From: Myxococcus sp. CA023
GTDB taxonomy: Bacteria > Myxococcota > Myxococcia > Myxococcales > Myxococcaceae
DNA: 64,000 bases
Assembly: GCF_010998615.1 (NCBI RefSeq)
Contig: NZ_JAAEAH010000024.1
Coordinates: 37,173-101,172 of the forward strand
Reading direction: 5' to 3'
In this document: piece by piece, positions 25,016 to 33,402 of the stretch
Layout of the letters: each line of letters starts with the position of its first letter
How positions within the stretch are numbered: position 1 is the first letter of the stretch
Notes under the pieces: model-generated
Told to the model about the DNA's origin: nothing
The model's input: the letters and a program-made list of their open reading frames with translations, nothing else
Database searches by the model: none
Made by a program: the position numbers and the translations under genes

Positions 25016-26233
25016 ATGGCGCACGTGCACGGCGCGGACAGGCAGCGGGCCGTCCAGCTCGCCAGCGAGGGCAGGTTGGAGGAGGCCCTGGCGGAATACC
25101 AGGGCGTGGTGAAGGACGCGCCGGACGACGCGGAGGTGCGTCAGAAGGTGGCGGAGCTGCTGGAGTGGCTCGGCCGTTCCGCGGACGCTGTCGCCGCGTA
25201 CCAGGAGGCCGCGCTGGCTTGGACGAAGGCGGGCCAGCCCCTGCGCGCGGTGGCCGCGTGCGTGGCCTTGCCTCGGCTGGGCGCGCCCCAGGCCGCGCTC
25301 GTGCGCACCGCGCGCGTGCTGGCGGAGCGCTTCGCCCTGCCGCCGGGCGCGGCGGTGCCCGTGGAGGCCACCCGGGCGCATGTCGCGGAGGAGGGCGCCA
25401 CCGGGCTGCCCATCCTCTCGCAGGTGAGCCGGGAGACCTTCGTCGCGCTGCTCGAGGTGCTCCAGGTGCGCGCCTTCTTTCCGGGGCAGACGGTGGTGGA
25501 GGAGGGGACGCCGGGCGCCTCCATGTTCGCCCTGGTGGAGGGCCGCGCGGACGTGGTGCGCGCGCTGGAGGACGGCCAACGGCGGAGCGTGGGCACCGTG
25601 ACGCCCGGGGACTTCTTCGGGGAGCTGGCGCTCATCTCCGAGGGGCCCAGGCTCGCCACCGTGGTGGCCACCGAGCGCGCGGTGCTGCTGGAGCTCACGC
25701 GCCAGCACATGGAGGCGGTGGCGGCGCGGCACCCGGATGTGACGGCGGTGGTGGACGCCTTCTACCGGCGGCGGATGGTGGAGAACCTGCTGCGCAGCAA
25801 CCCGCTCTTCAATCAGTTGTCGCCCGCGCAGAAGGCCGCGGTGTCGCGCGACTTCGAGCTGCGCTCCTTCGCCGCGGGCGAGGCGCTGATGACGCAGGGC
25901 CAGACGGGAGACGCCTTCTACGTGCTGCTGCGTGGGCGCTGCACGCCGTGGCTGGAGCAGCCTCATGGACGGCGCGTGGCGCTGTCCGCGCTGCGCGAGG
26001 GCGACGTCTTCGGTGAAATCTCCCTGCTGCTGGACAAGCCGGTGTCCGCCACGGTGCGCGCGGACGTGGCGGGCGTGGTCCTGCGGCTGGAGCGCGACGC
26101 CTTCCAGAAGCACCTGCTCAGTCAGCCAGGCCTCAAGGGCCAGTTGATGCGCATGGGCACGGAGCGGCTCCAGCGCACGGCGCAGGCGCTGGCCTCCGGG
26201 CGGGTGTTGCACGACGGAGACCTGCGCGTATGA
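25016..26233 (+). CDS. TPR protein with two cyclic-nucleotide-binding domains
   Basis: A 405-residue cytoplasmic protein with a TPR-like start ('LASEGRLEEALAEYQGVVKDAPDD'), then two tandem cNMP-binding domains. The first (about 140-255) has 'FFPGQTVVEEGTPGASMFALVEG' and 'TPGDFFGELALISEGPRLATVVA', a near-canonical phosphate-binding cassette including the Arg. The second (about 265-385) has 'FAAGEALMTQGQTGDAFYVLLRG' and 'REGDVFGEISLLLDKPVSATVRA', with Val instead of the nucleotide-contacting Arg. No output domain (HTH, kinase) is present, so it probably acts through protein contacts, as in some motility and polarity regulators of myxobacteria. Start ATG 25016 has AGGGGAG upstream. A strong hairpin follows. 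Confidence 0.87.
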   Translation: MAHVHGADRQRAVQLASEGRLEEALAEYQGVVKDAPDDAEVRQKVAELLEWLGRSADAVAAYQEAALAWTKAGQPLRAVAACVALPRLGAPQAALVRTARVLAERFALPPGAAVPVEATRAHVAEEGATGLPILSQVSRETFVALLEVLQVRAFFPGQTVVEEGTPGASMFALVEGRADVVRALEDGQRRSVGTVTPGDFFGELALISEGPRLATVVATERAVLLELTRQHMEAVAARHPDVTAVVDAFYRRRMVENLLRSNPLFNQLSPAQKAAVSRDFELRSFAAGEALMTQGQTGDAFYVLLRGRCTPWLEQPHGRRVALSALREGDVFGEISLLLDKPVSATVRADVAGVVLRLERDAFQKHLLSQPGLKGQLMRMGTERLQRTAQALASGRVLHDGDLRV

Positions 26234-26260
26234 CGCGAAGGGCTGGCGCTGGAAACACAA

Positions 26261-26290
26261 CGCCCGGGCCTCCGTGAGGAGACCCGGGCG
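26261..26290. terminator. Bidirectional hairpin between CNBD operon and FadL gene
   Basis: CGCCCGGG (26261-26268) pairs perfectly with CCCGGGCG (26283-26290); an inner CTCC/GGAG pair extends the stem after a one-base mismatch on each side. It lies 28 bases after one stop and 28 bases from the other, between convergent genes. Confidence 0.7.
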
Positions 26291-26317
26291 CGGTGAGGTC
26301 CGGACGGTGCCGGAAGA

Positions 26318-27511
26318 CTACATGGAGTAGCCGAGCGTCAGGCCGAACACCTGGGCCGTGCCGTTGTAGACGCCCGTCATGCCCGGCGCCGTGCTGTCCT
26401 TGTCGAGCAGGTTGACGAACTGGTAGGCGGCGTCGACGCGCACCGCGCCGAAGCTGTAGCCTACGCCCGCCGACACGCCGAAGCGGTTCGCGTCCGGCAG
26501 GTCCGGCGTCAGCGTCTCATCCGGGCTGGGCGCCGGGTCCCACAGCACGCCGGCGCGCACCTGCAGCGCGTCGGTGATGCCGTACTCACCGCCCAGGTGG
26601 AAGTTCCACGTCGAGCGCCAGTTCTTCGGCAGCGGGTTGTTGATGGCCGGGTTGTCCGGGAACTCGATGGCGAGCTCCGGGAAGCTGGACCAGCCCACCC
26701 AGTTGGCGTCGAACGCAAGCGTCAGGCGGTCCAGCGGCGTGACGGCGATGCCCGCCACCACCGACTGCGGCAACTTGACGTCACCCTCCACGCGGGTGTC
26801 CGGCAGACGGCCCTGGAAGGCCGGCGGCACGTCCCGGAAGTCCGCGTCGCCCTTGAACGTCATGCTGATGGGGCTGCGGTACTGCACGCCCAACGTCACG
26901 AGCTTGGGGACCACCACGGCCTGGACACCGGCGTTGAAGCCGAGGCCCCAGCCCGCGCCGCCCAGGTGCACCTGGCCTTCGCTGGTGACGAATCCCAGCG
27001 CGCGCTTAATCTCCAGCGTGCCGCGGGTGATGTTCAGGCCCGCGCCCACGCGGAAGCGGTCGTGCACCTGGTACGCCACCGTGGGGTTGATGTTGTAGAT
27101 GGACAGCCCGGACTCCTGGGCGCGGAAGCGGCCCACGAAGTCGTCTTTCCACCGGCTGCTCGCGCCGAACGGCGTGTAGAAGCCCACGCCGGCCGCCAGC
27201 GAGTCCGTGATTTTGTACACGGCGAACACGTGCGGCGGCGGAGACAGCGTCGTCTTCTGCCCCTGCACCGAGCCACCCGTGGGGGTGAACTGCAGGCTGG
27301 GGAGGATGCCGGTGACGCCCGCGGTGATGTCCAGCTTCTCCACGCCCAGGATGTTGGCCGCGTTGGAGTAGATGGCGGACGAGTCATCCAGCCACGCCGC
27401 CGCCGCGTTGGCCATGCCCGAGGAGCGTGCGCTCTGGGTGTTGACCTGGAAGCCCGCGGCCTGGGTCGTCCCGGCGGCGAGCAACGTGATGAGGGAGAGT
27501 GTCTTCTTCAT
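26318..27511 (-). CDS. FadL/OmpP1/TodX family outer-membrane channel
   Basis: A 397-residue outer-membrane beta-barrel of the FadL family, which lets long-chain fatty acids or other hydrophobic compounds cross the outer membrane. It has a signal peptide (MKKTLSLITLLAAGTTQA, cut before AGF) and the family N-terminus 'AGFQVNTQSARSSGMANAAAAWLDDSSAIYSNAANI' (quoted in two parts: the plug segment and the NPA-like segment), repeated barrel strands, 'GVGFYTPFGASSRW', 'PTVAYQVHDRFRVGAGLNI', and the C-terminal 'AQVFGLTLGYSM', ending in Tyr-Ser-Met near the aromatic sorting position. It lies 27 bases after the esterase gene on the same strand, so esterase and channel are likely one operon for lipid hydrolysis and uptake. 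Confidence 0.92.
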   Translation of the reverse strand: MKKTLSLITLLAAGTTQAAGFQVNTQSARSSGMANAAAAWLDDSSAIYSNAANILGVEKLDITAGVTGILPSLQFTPTGGSVQGQKTTLSPPPHVFAVYKITDSLAAGVGFYTPFGASSRWKDDFVGRFRAQESGLSIYNINPTVAYQVHDRFRVGAGLNITRGTLEIKRALGFVTSEGQVHLGGAGWGLGFNAGVQAVVVPKLVTLGVQYRSPISMTFKGDADFRDVPPAFQGRLPDTRVEGDVKLPQSVVAGIAVTPLDRLTLAFDANWVGWSSFPELAIEFPDNPAINNPLPKNWRSTWNFHLGGEYGITDALQVRAGVLWDPAPSPDETLTPDLPDANRFGVSAGVGYSFGAVRVDAAYQFVNLLDKDSTAPGMTGVYNGTAQVFGLTLGYSM

Positions 27512-27538
27512 GTTGGTTCGTTCTCTCTCTGGAGGCCG

Positions 27539-30514
27539 TTACGGGGTGGGCGACGCGACGCCCGTTTTCAGGAACTGGATGACCTGGTTCTGCGCGGTGT
27601 TGCGCACGGACCGGAGGAACTGGCTGGTCGCCGAGCTGGGGTCCAGCGACGGGTTCACGATGCCGAAGAACGCGTGACGCACGTCCGCCGGCAGGCCCAT
27701 TCCGTCCTCCGCCAGGTACGTCTGCACCGTGCGGGGCGTGGAGGCGTTGACCAGCGGGTGGTGGGCCGCGCTGATAAGGCCCTCGGTCACCGTGTTGGGG
27801 ATGACCATGTCACCCTCGATGTACTGGATGAACGCCTCGCGGTTGGCGGGCGCGGACGGCGCGTTCTCCAGGTACTTGCCGTAGTTACGGGGCGAGGCCG
27901 GGTCCAGGATGGTGCGCGCCAGGGTGATGAACTCGTAGAACTCCGGCGTGCCCGGGGCGCGGCCGATGCCTTCCAGGGTCTGGAAGAAGCCCGAGCGGTA
28001 CCGCACGAACGCCGGGTCGGTGGCCGTCAGGAGGATGTCCACCAGGTCACCGCCCACCGTGTTGAGCGCCGTGCGGCCCACGACGGGGGACACGGAGGCG
28101 GACAGGACGCCCTGGATGCCGCCCAGGCTCTGGCCCACGTAGCTGAACTGGCTGGTGTTCAGCGTACCGGCGCCCGCGCCAGCCAGGCGGCCGTTGAGGC
28201 TGTCGGTGTCCAGCGCACGCACCAACTGGGCAAAGTCCACCACGTGGTGGCGGAAGTTGTCGCGGGTGGCGAACAGGTTGACCAGGTTCAGGAAGCCCGC
28301 GCCGGAGACGTACGGCGGCTGGGTGGGACCCGGACGGGCGAAGTCGCCGCCCTCGCAAGTGCCGGTGGCGCTACCAAGCGCGGCCACGCAGCGGCCCAGG
28401 CCCTGGCTGGAGCAGAACACGTCACCGTGCGGCGACGCGGTCGGCCCCACGTCGCAGGGCGGCTGGTTGTTCGACACGCAGCGGCCGAAGGTGGCGCTGC
28501 CCGCCGTCACGTCGCAGGTGTCGCCGTCGTCGCAGGCCTCATCCGGCGTGGTGAAGGTGAGCTCGGGGACGCCATTGCGGTCCTCGTCGATGATGACCGG
28601 GGACTGCTCGCTGATGCCGGCGCAGCTGGCGCGCTCACCGTGGAACACGGTGTCGATGGCCGCCACGGCGTAGCCCGCCGCGTTGAAGTTGTTGGCCACC
28701 GTCAAGATGTTGGTGCGGTTGCCCGTCAGCCCATGGCCGTAGATGACCACCGGGTATCCGTCCGCGGGCGCCGCGCCCGCGGGCGTGAAGAGCATGAACG
28801 GGACGCGGTCGATGCGCGGCGTGGCGCGGTTGAGCGTGCCCTGTGCGTCATCCAGGAGGAAGGGCGAGTGGTACGCGCCGATGAAGACGCGGCCCACCGC
28901 GTCGTTGTCCAGCGTCAGGGCGGCCATCGTGCCCTTGATGGTGGCCGTCTGGTCCAGCAGGTAGACGGGGTCGGCCGGCACCTGCGTGGGGGCCGCGTTC
29001 AGCCGCTCGAGGATGGAGCGGGTGCTCTGGGTGGTGAAGGCCCACGCCAGGTTGATGTCCTTGCGCGGGATGCCCGCGGCCTCCAGGCCGTCGAACAGCC
29101 GCTTCATACCCAGACGCACCGGCTCCAGGTCCCGGGCGAGCGTGTCAGGAACGGCGGCCACCTGGCTCTTGCCATTGGCGTCCACCAGCGGGTTGGCCAT
29201 GCGCATCAGCGCCTGCGCGGCGGTGGGCGCCACGGTGCGGCCCAGCGTGTCCTTCATGCCACGCAGCATCACCACGCCATACTGGGTGGCCTCGTCCAGC
29301 GGCACCTCCGGGACAATCTGGAGCTGCTGCGGCGAGTTCGGCGCCGGCGTCAGGCCCTCCACGACGGGCTCGCAGTTGAAGCACAGCTTCACCTGGGGGT
29401 TGGTGCCCGAGGTGGGGTTGGTCAGCTTGACGAAGCGCAGCGTGGTCTTCTGCTCCTCCTCGGTGTCCGGCGTGAAGCCGATCTTCATGCGCACGGTGTT
29501 CGCGTCCAGCAGGGAACCCGTGTCGATGGGGCCGCGTTTCGCGCCGTTCTCCGACACGATGGGCGCGGTGGTGGACCAGCCGTCCAGGGTGTTGAGGCCC
29601 TTGATGAGCATCTGCGCGGGGCCGGCCTCGGTGGGCTCCGGCAGGGCCAGCAGCCCGGTTTCGGGGTTGCGCAGCAGGTCATTGGGGAAGGGGACGACGC
29701 CGTTGCCCGGATCGAAGGTGGCCTCCGGGTGGTCCATGATGGAGAAGGTCCACAGGAGGACGATGTCCTCGCGCTTCACGCTGAACTTCTCGGACACCAG
29801 CTTCAGGATGGGCGCGTAGCCGCGGCGCAGCTGCTCCAGCCGCAGGGCGCTGGCCGTCTGGTCCGCCAGGCGGGCGGCGGGCTCCGTCACCGTGGAGGGG
29901 ATGAGCTCGGTGGCCGTCTGGCAGTTGGGCGCCGCCAGGTCGTCGCAGGTGACCAGCGATTCGGCGGAGCTGGCGAAGGCCCACGTGGCGGACGGGATGA
30001 CCGGCTTGCCGGCCGTCGTCTTCACGCCGTTCTCACCGCCGATGATGGCCACCGCGTAGCGGCCACCCTTGGGCCAGCCTCCGGGGAGCGGGGGGATGAT
30101 GGTGACGAGGTTGGTTTCCTCGTTGTACCCGATGTAGCTGGGCGTCGCCGGCTTCGCCAGCGGCGTACCCGCGTACACGTCGATGATCTTCACCGTGTTC
30201 GTGTTGACCGTTCCCGCCTCCAGGCCCCGGATGCGGGTGGTCGCGGTGACCGTGGTCGGGAAGCCGTTGAGCGTGTTCACGTAGTCGCGCGTGAACTCCT
30301 GCTCCGCCGCCGGCGCCTGCGGGTTGATGGGCGCGTTGACCAGACCGTTGACAATGGCCAGGTCGTTGGGCGACGGGACGACGGGTGGAGACCCGGTTGG
30401 ATCGAACTCCGCGACGACGGAGTCTTCGGGGCTCCGCGGCGGGTCCTGGGCGATATCGGGAGTACAGGCCGAGGCGCCCAGGGCAAAGGCCCCGAGGAAC
30501 AACACCTTTCTCAT
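27539..30514 (-). CDS. Large secreted lipoprotein esterase/lipase (alpha/beta hydrolase)
   Basis: A 991-residue lipoprotein (lipobox 'ALGASAC', Cys17). The N-terminal 500 residues are Ig-like sandwich material typical of secreted hydrolases ('VPSPNDLAIVNGLVNAPINPQ', 'RYAVAIIGGENG'). From about 600 an alpha/beta hydrolase domain follows: oxyanion region 'YPVVIYGHGLTGNR', then 'VAAIDTVFHGERASC', a Cys-rich insert with Ca-binding-like 'DEDRNGVPEL' and about ten cysteines, and the nucleophile elbow G-Q-S-L-G near residue 793. A late His lies in 'DVRHAFFG'. It would hydrolyse esters at the outer surface. ATG 30514 has GGAGGGGG upstream. The FadL channel gene begins 27 bases after its stop, which suggests a lipase-plus-uptake function useful to a predator. 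Confidence 0.85.
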   Translation of the reverse strand: MRKVLFLGAFALGASACTPDIAQDPPRSPEDSVVAEFDPTGSPPVVPSPNDLAIVNGLVNAPINPQAPAAEQEFTRDYVNTLNGFPTTVTATTRIRGLEAGTVNTNTVKIIDVYAGTPLAKPATPSYIGYNEETNLVTIIPPLPGGWPKGGRYAVAIIGGENGVKTTAGKPVIPSATWAFASSAESLVTCDDLAAPNCQTATELIPSTVTEPAARLADQTASALRLEQLRRGYAPILKLVSEKFSVKREDIVLLWTFSIMDHPEATFDPGNGVVPFPNDLLRNPETGLLALPEPTEAGPAQMLIKGLNTLDGWSTTAPIVSENGAKRGPIDTGSLLDANTVRMKIGFTPDTEEEQKTTLRFVKLTNPTSGTNPQVKLCFNCEPVVEGLTPAPNSPQQLQIVPEVPLDEATQYGVVMLRGMKDTLGRTVAPTAAQALMRMANPLVDANGKSQVAAVPDTLARDLEPVRLGMKRLFDGLEAAGIPRKDINLAWAFTTQSTRSILERLNAAPTQVPADPVYLLDQTATIKGTMAALTLDNDAVGRVFIGAYHSPFLLDDAQGTLNRATPRIDRVPFMLFTPAGAAPADGYPVVIYGHGLTGNRTNILTVANNFNAAGYAVAAIDTVFHGERASCAGISEQSPVIIDEDRNGVPELTFTTPDEACDDGDTCDVTAGSATFGRCVSNNQPPCDVGPTASPHGDVFCSSQGLGRCVAALGSATGTCEGGDFARPGPTQPPYVSGAGFLNLVNLFATRDNFRHHVVDFAQLVRALDTDSLNGRLAGAGAGTLNTSQFSYVGQSLGGIQGVLSASVSPVVGRTALNTVGGDLVDILLTATDPAFVRYRSGFFQTLEGIGRAPGTPEFYEFITLARTILDPASPRNYGKYLENAPSAPANREAFIQYIEGDMVIPNTVTEGLISAAHHPLVNASTPRTVQTYLAEDGMGLPADVRHAFFGIVNPSLDPSSATSQFLRSVRNTAQNQVIQFLKTGVASPTP

Positions 30515-30705
30515 GGGTACAACCCCCTCCAAGTCCTGGGTTGGATGACTGGACTGGAAACGTCCGTGGCGTACCACGTCCCTGGGTTGGCAGGAAGACA
30601 AGGGACTTGACGCGTCGTGTCACTTGTGATGGCGCGTGCGGGGTTGTGAGACGGGCGGTCGTTGACACGCTGCGCAGTGTGCCCCTGGCGGTTACGCTGC
30701 CGCGC

Positions 30706-31233
30706 ATGAACCGACTATTGGGTGTGCTGGTGGTGGCCGTTGCCGTGGTGGCGCATGCGGAGGATGCGGGGGGCCTGAAGTGGACGGCGCCCGCGGACTG
30801 GGCGGTGCAGGGAGCCCGGCCGATGCGCGCGGCGACGTACAAGATTCCCGCGGCGAAGGGCGACACGGAGGGCGCGGAGCTGGCCGTCTTCTACTTCGGT
30901 CAGGGCCAGGGCGGCGCGGTGGACGCCAACGTGAAGCGCTGGGTGGGCCAGTTCCAGACGGCGGACGGCAAGCCCATTCCCCAGGAGAAGTCGAAGACGA
31001 AGGCGGAGAAGGTCAACGGCATGACGTTGACGACGGTGGACGTGAAGGGCACGTACACGGGCGGCGGGCCGATGATGGGCCCCTCGACGCCCAAGCCCGG
31101 CTTCCGGCTGCTGGGCGCCATCGTCGAGGGCGCCCAGGGCGCCGTCTTCTTCAAGCTGACGGGCCCGGAGAAGACGGTGGCCGCTTCGGAGAAGTCCTTC
31201 CGCAAGCTGCTGGAGTCGGTGGAGAAGCAGTAG
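30706..31233 (+). CDS. Exported hypothetical protein
   Basis: A 175-residue protein with a signal peptide (MNRLLGVLVVAVAVVAHA, cut before EDAGG) and one compact domain: 'LKWTAPADWAVQGARPMRAATYKIP', 'AELAVFYFGQGQGGAVDANVKRWVGQF', 'KVNGMTLTTVDVKGTY' and 'AVFFKLTGPEKTVAASEKSFRKLLES'. The pattern (Trp-rich start, amphipathic helix, C-terminal F-R-K-L-L) recalls small periplasmic domains found beside prenyltransferase and planctomycete proteins, but the function is unknown. It is divergent from the esterase gene across 191 bases. No good ribosome site precedes ATG 30706. Confidence 0.75.
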   Translation: MNRLLGVLVVAVAVVAHAEDAGGLKWTAPADWAVQGARPMRAATYKIPAAKGDTEGAELAVFYFGQGQGGAVDANVKRWVGQFQTADGKPIPQEKSKTKAEKVNGMTLTTVDVKGTYTGGGPMMGPSTPKPGFRLLGAIVEGAQGAVFFKLTGPEKTVAASEKSFRKLLESVEKQ

Positions 31234-31240
31234 CGGAAAG

Positions 31241-31264
31241 GCGCGGGGCTACTTCGCCCCGCGC
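31241..31264. terminator. Hairpin overlapping the OmpA-family stop codon
   Basis: GCGCGGGGC (31241-31249) pairs perfectly with GCCCCGCGC (31256-31264), loop of six. It begins seven bases after the stop at 31233, and on the other strand includes the last codons and stop of the convergent OmpA-family gene. Confidence 0.6.
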
Positions 31265-32136
31265 GCGGGCTTCGCCTGGGCCTTGGTCGCGGTGCCACCC
31301 GCGACCGCGCGCTGGACGGCCGCGGTCGGCGTGCGCTTGGAGGGCAGGTCCGGCATGAGGAGCACCTCGATGCGCCGGTTGCGCGCGCGGCCCAGCGGGG
31401 TCGCGTTGGTGGACACTGGCCGCATCTGCCCGTAGCCCGCAGCCACCAGTCGGCGCGCGGGCACGCCGCCGGTGTCCTGGAGGAAGCGCACCACGTTCAC
31501 CGCGCGCGCCACGGACAGCTCCCAGTTGGACGGGAAGGTGCTCTGAAGCTTCTGCGACGGGGGCGAGTCATCCGTGTGGCCCGACACCTGGATGGACTTG
31601 TCCTCCACCTTGGCCAGCACGCTGCCCAGCCGCGTCAGCACCTCCTGGCCGCGCGCGCTGATGCTCGCGTCGCCGGAATCGAACAGCACCTTGTCCACCA
31701 GGTCCACCTGGATGCGGCCCTCGGCATGGGACAGGCGGATGGCGCCCTCGGCGATCTCCGCCTTCATCTTGTCCTGCAGGTCGTCGTAGGTGGCCTTCAG
31801 CTTCGCCAGCTCCGCCTCCTGTTCCTGCACCGTCTGGCTGAGCTGTTCCTTCTCCGAGCTGAGCTGCTCCTTCTCCGTGGCGAGCTGGGCGCGCTCGGCT
31901 TCCAGCGCCGCCAGCTTCTGCTCCAGCTGCAGCCGCGCGGCCTCCGCGTCACGCGCCCGCGTGGCGGCGTCCACGGCGGACTGGCGGGACTGCTCCGCCA
32001 GCGCCTCGGCCTGGCTCGTCCCGCGGTGCGCCAGGTACATCACGCCGCCCGACATCAGCACCACCAACGCCGTCACCAGCCAGGGCACCCAGGGCCGTCC
32101 GTGCTGTGCCTGGCCGTGCTGCGTGGACTCCGTCAT
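31249..32136 (-). CDS. Membrane-anchored coiled-coil OmpA-family (MotB-like) protein
   Basis: A 295-residue protein. Residues 1-16 are cytoplasmic, 17-37 form one membrane anchor (PWVPWLVTALVVLMSGGVMYL), 45-130 are a Gln/Glu/Ala-rich periplasmic coiled coil with heptads repeating 'EKEQLS', and 135-265 form an OmpA/MotB peptidoglycan-binding domain: 'VDLVDKVLFDSGDASIS', 'VSGHTDDSP', 'NWELSVARAVNVVRFL', 'VAAGYGQMRPV', 'RARNRRIEVLL'. The Asp and Arg that contact diaminopimelate are kept. A basic Ala/Lys tail ends it. The layout resembles stator or envelope-stabilising proteins; there is no MotA partner nearby. ATG 32136 is taken because it gives the short cytoplasmic start. Confidence 0.88.
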   Translation of the reverse strand: MTESTQHGQAQHGRPWVPWLVTALVVLMSGGVMYLAHRGTSQAEALAEQSRQSAVDAATRARDAEAARLQLEQKLAALEAERAQLATEKEQLSSEKEQLSQTVQEQEAELAKLKATYDDLQDKMKAEIAEGAIRLSHAEGRIQVDLVDKVLFDSGDASISARGQEVLTRLGSVLAKVEDKSIQVSGHTDDSPPSQKLQSTFPSNWELSVARAVNVVRFLQDTGGVPARRLVAAGYGQMRPVSTNATPLGRARNRRIEVLLMPDLPSKRTPTAAVQRAVAGGTATKAQAKPARGAK

Positions 32137-32649
32137 GTCGCGACCTCCCGAGTGGCTGAACGGGGGCCACCGTAGCCAGACGCCCAGGGTGCGCCTCAAG
32201 GCGCCCCGGTGTGCGCAGGTGTCTGGCGGTGCAAGGTTGCAGCGGTGTCAGAAGGGCGCCCTCCGCTTCGCACGCCGCGTCCGGAGGACACGGCCTGGGA
32301 GCGGAAACCCGCGCCGGAGATGGTGCACCTGGCGGCGAGGATGGCCACGTTGAGCGCGGGGAGGCATCCGCCAAGGGACCTTCCAGGGCTGCCCCGGCTC
32401 CGACCCGGAGCCCTTCTGCGGCTTCGAGTTCTTGCGGGAGCCCCACGACAGGACACGGCGTTTCGGATGGCGGATAGGGGACGGAGCGCCTGGCCAGATG
32501 CTCACCCAGCGAACACCCGTCCGGAGTGACTGGCGTCTGGCTGACGGCTGGGACCCAGGGGTGGGCTGCAATCCCACGCGGACGCCACAGCCTTTGAGAG
32601 GAGGCCCCCGGGCCTGCGGCGTTCATTCATGGGGGCGGAGGAGGCTGGC
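32137..32649. other. Intergenic stretch, no gene seen
   Basis: This region of about 510 bases lies between divergent genes. Open frames exist on both strands but they have no recognisable domain, no ribosome site and an Arg/Pro/Ser-rich composition typical of chance frames at this GC content. No tRNA, riboswitch or repeat could be recognised. A ribosome site GGAGGAGG for the next gene lies at its right end. Confidence 0.6.
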
Positions 32650-33339
32650 ATGAAGGCAGTGGCGATCATCCTCGCTGCGGGTGAGGCCCGGCGGATGGGC
32701 CACCCCAAGGCGCTTATCGAGCACGAGGGAGGCAAGAGCTTCCTCCAGTCCCTGGCGTCCACCTTTGGCAAGGCGGGTTCCATGGTGCTTGGCGTGGTGG
32801 GGAAGGACTCCGAGGCGGTGCGCGAGCAGCATCCGGGGATGGAGCTGGTGGAAGCAGAGCGGTGGCAGGAAGGGCCCCTCCTGTCGATAAAAGCGGGGCT
32901 GGACGCCGCGCTGGAGGCGGGCGCGGACGTGGTGTTGCTGCATCCGGTGGACATGCCGGCGCTGCGCGCGTCCACGCTCAAGTCGCTCCTGAAGATGGCG
33001 GGGGACGCGGATGAGCTGCTGCGCCCGGAGTTCGAGGGCGCGCCTGGCTGGCCACTGGTGCTCTCACGGAGCGGGGCGGAGCGGCTGCGCGCCGCGGAGG
33101 GCCAGCAACTGGAGCCCGCGCTGGCGACGATGAAGGTGCGCCGCGTGCCGGTGAAGGACCCCGGCGTGGTGGTGAACATCAACACGCCGGAGACGTACGA
33201 GCGCCTGTTCGGCACGCAGCCACGGCTGGCGCCTCCGCCCAAGCGGCGCGGTGCCAAGCGTGGCACCGCGCCTGCGACGTCCAACGTGGCGGAGCTGGGC
33301 GGCGGTTCGGCGCCCATGGCCGCCGCGTCCGAGGAGTAG
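32650..33339 (+). CDS. MobA-like NTP transferase (MocA/CTP:cofactor type)
   Basis: A 229-residue nucleotidyltransferase. It starts MKAVAIILAAGEARRMGHPKAL, the LAAG-x-x-RMG-x-PK signature of nucleotide binding, followed by 'VVLLHPVDMPALRASTLKSLL', where the Asp binds metal, and 'LLRPEFEGAPGWPLVLSRSGAERL' and 'VVVNINTPETYERL'. Relatives attach GMP or CMP to molybdopterin or activate sugars. No molybdenum cofactor gene is close, so the substrate is open. The last 35 residues are a Pro/Lys/Ala-rich tail not found in the family. ATG 32650 has GAGGAGG five bases upstream; another in-frame ATG at 32629 lacks one. Confidence 0.85.
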   Translation: MKAVAIILAAGEARRMGHPKALIEHEGGKSFLQSLASTFGKAGSMVLGVVGKDSEAVREQHPGMELVEAERWQEGPLLSIKAGLDAALEAGADVVLLHPVDMPALRASTLKSLLKMAGDADELLRPEFEGAPGWPLVLSRSGAERLRAAEGQQLEPALATMKVRRVPVKDPGVVVNINTPETYERLFGTQPRLAPPPKRRGAKRGTAPATSNVAELGGGSAPMAAASEE

Positions 33340-33402
33340 CGCGCGACGGCTGGCTGGCTGGGGCCTGTGAGAGAAGGGGCTCCGGCCAGCACACCCGAGG
33401 CG

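Noticed and set aside
26597..30610. A 1337-codon plus-strand open frame
   Set aside because: It runs antisense to the FadL and esterase genes, is Arg/Gly/His-rich with no domain, and is explained by codon bias of the real genes in a GC-rich genome.
30662..30700. TTGACA at 30662 as a sigma-70 promoter, and TGGCGGTTACGCTGCC as a sigma-54 promoter, for the exported protein at 30706
   Set aside because: No -10 hexamer at proper spacing for the first; the second would start transcription after the ATG.
32196..32456. Small Cys/Arg-rich open frame in the 513-base intergenic stretch
   Set aside because: No ribosome site, no domain, and composition typical of chance frames.
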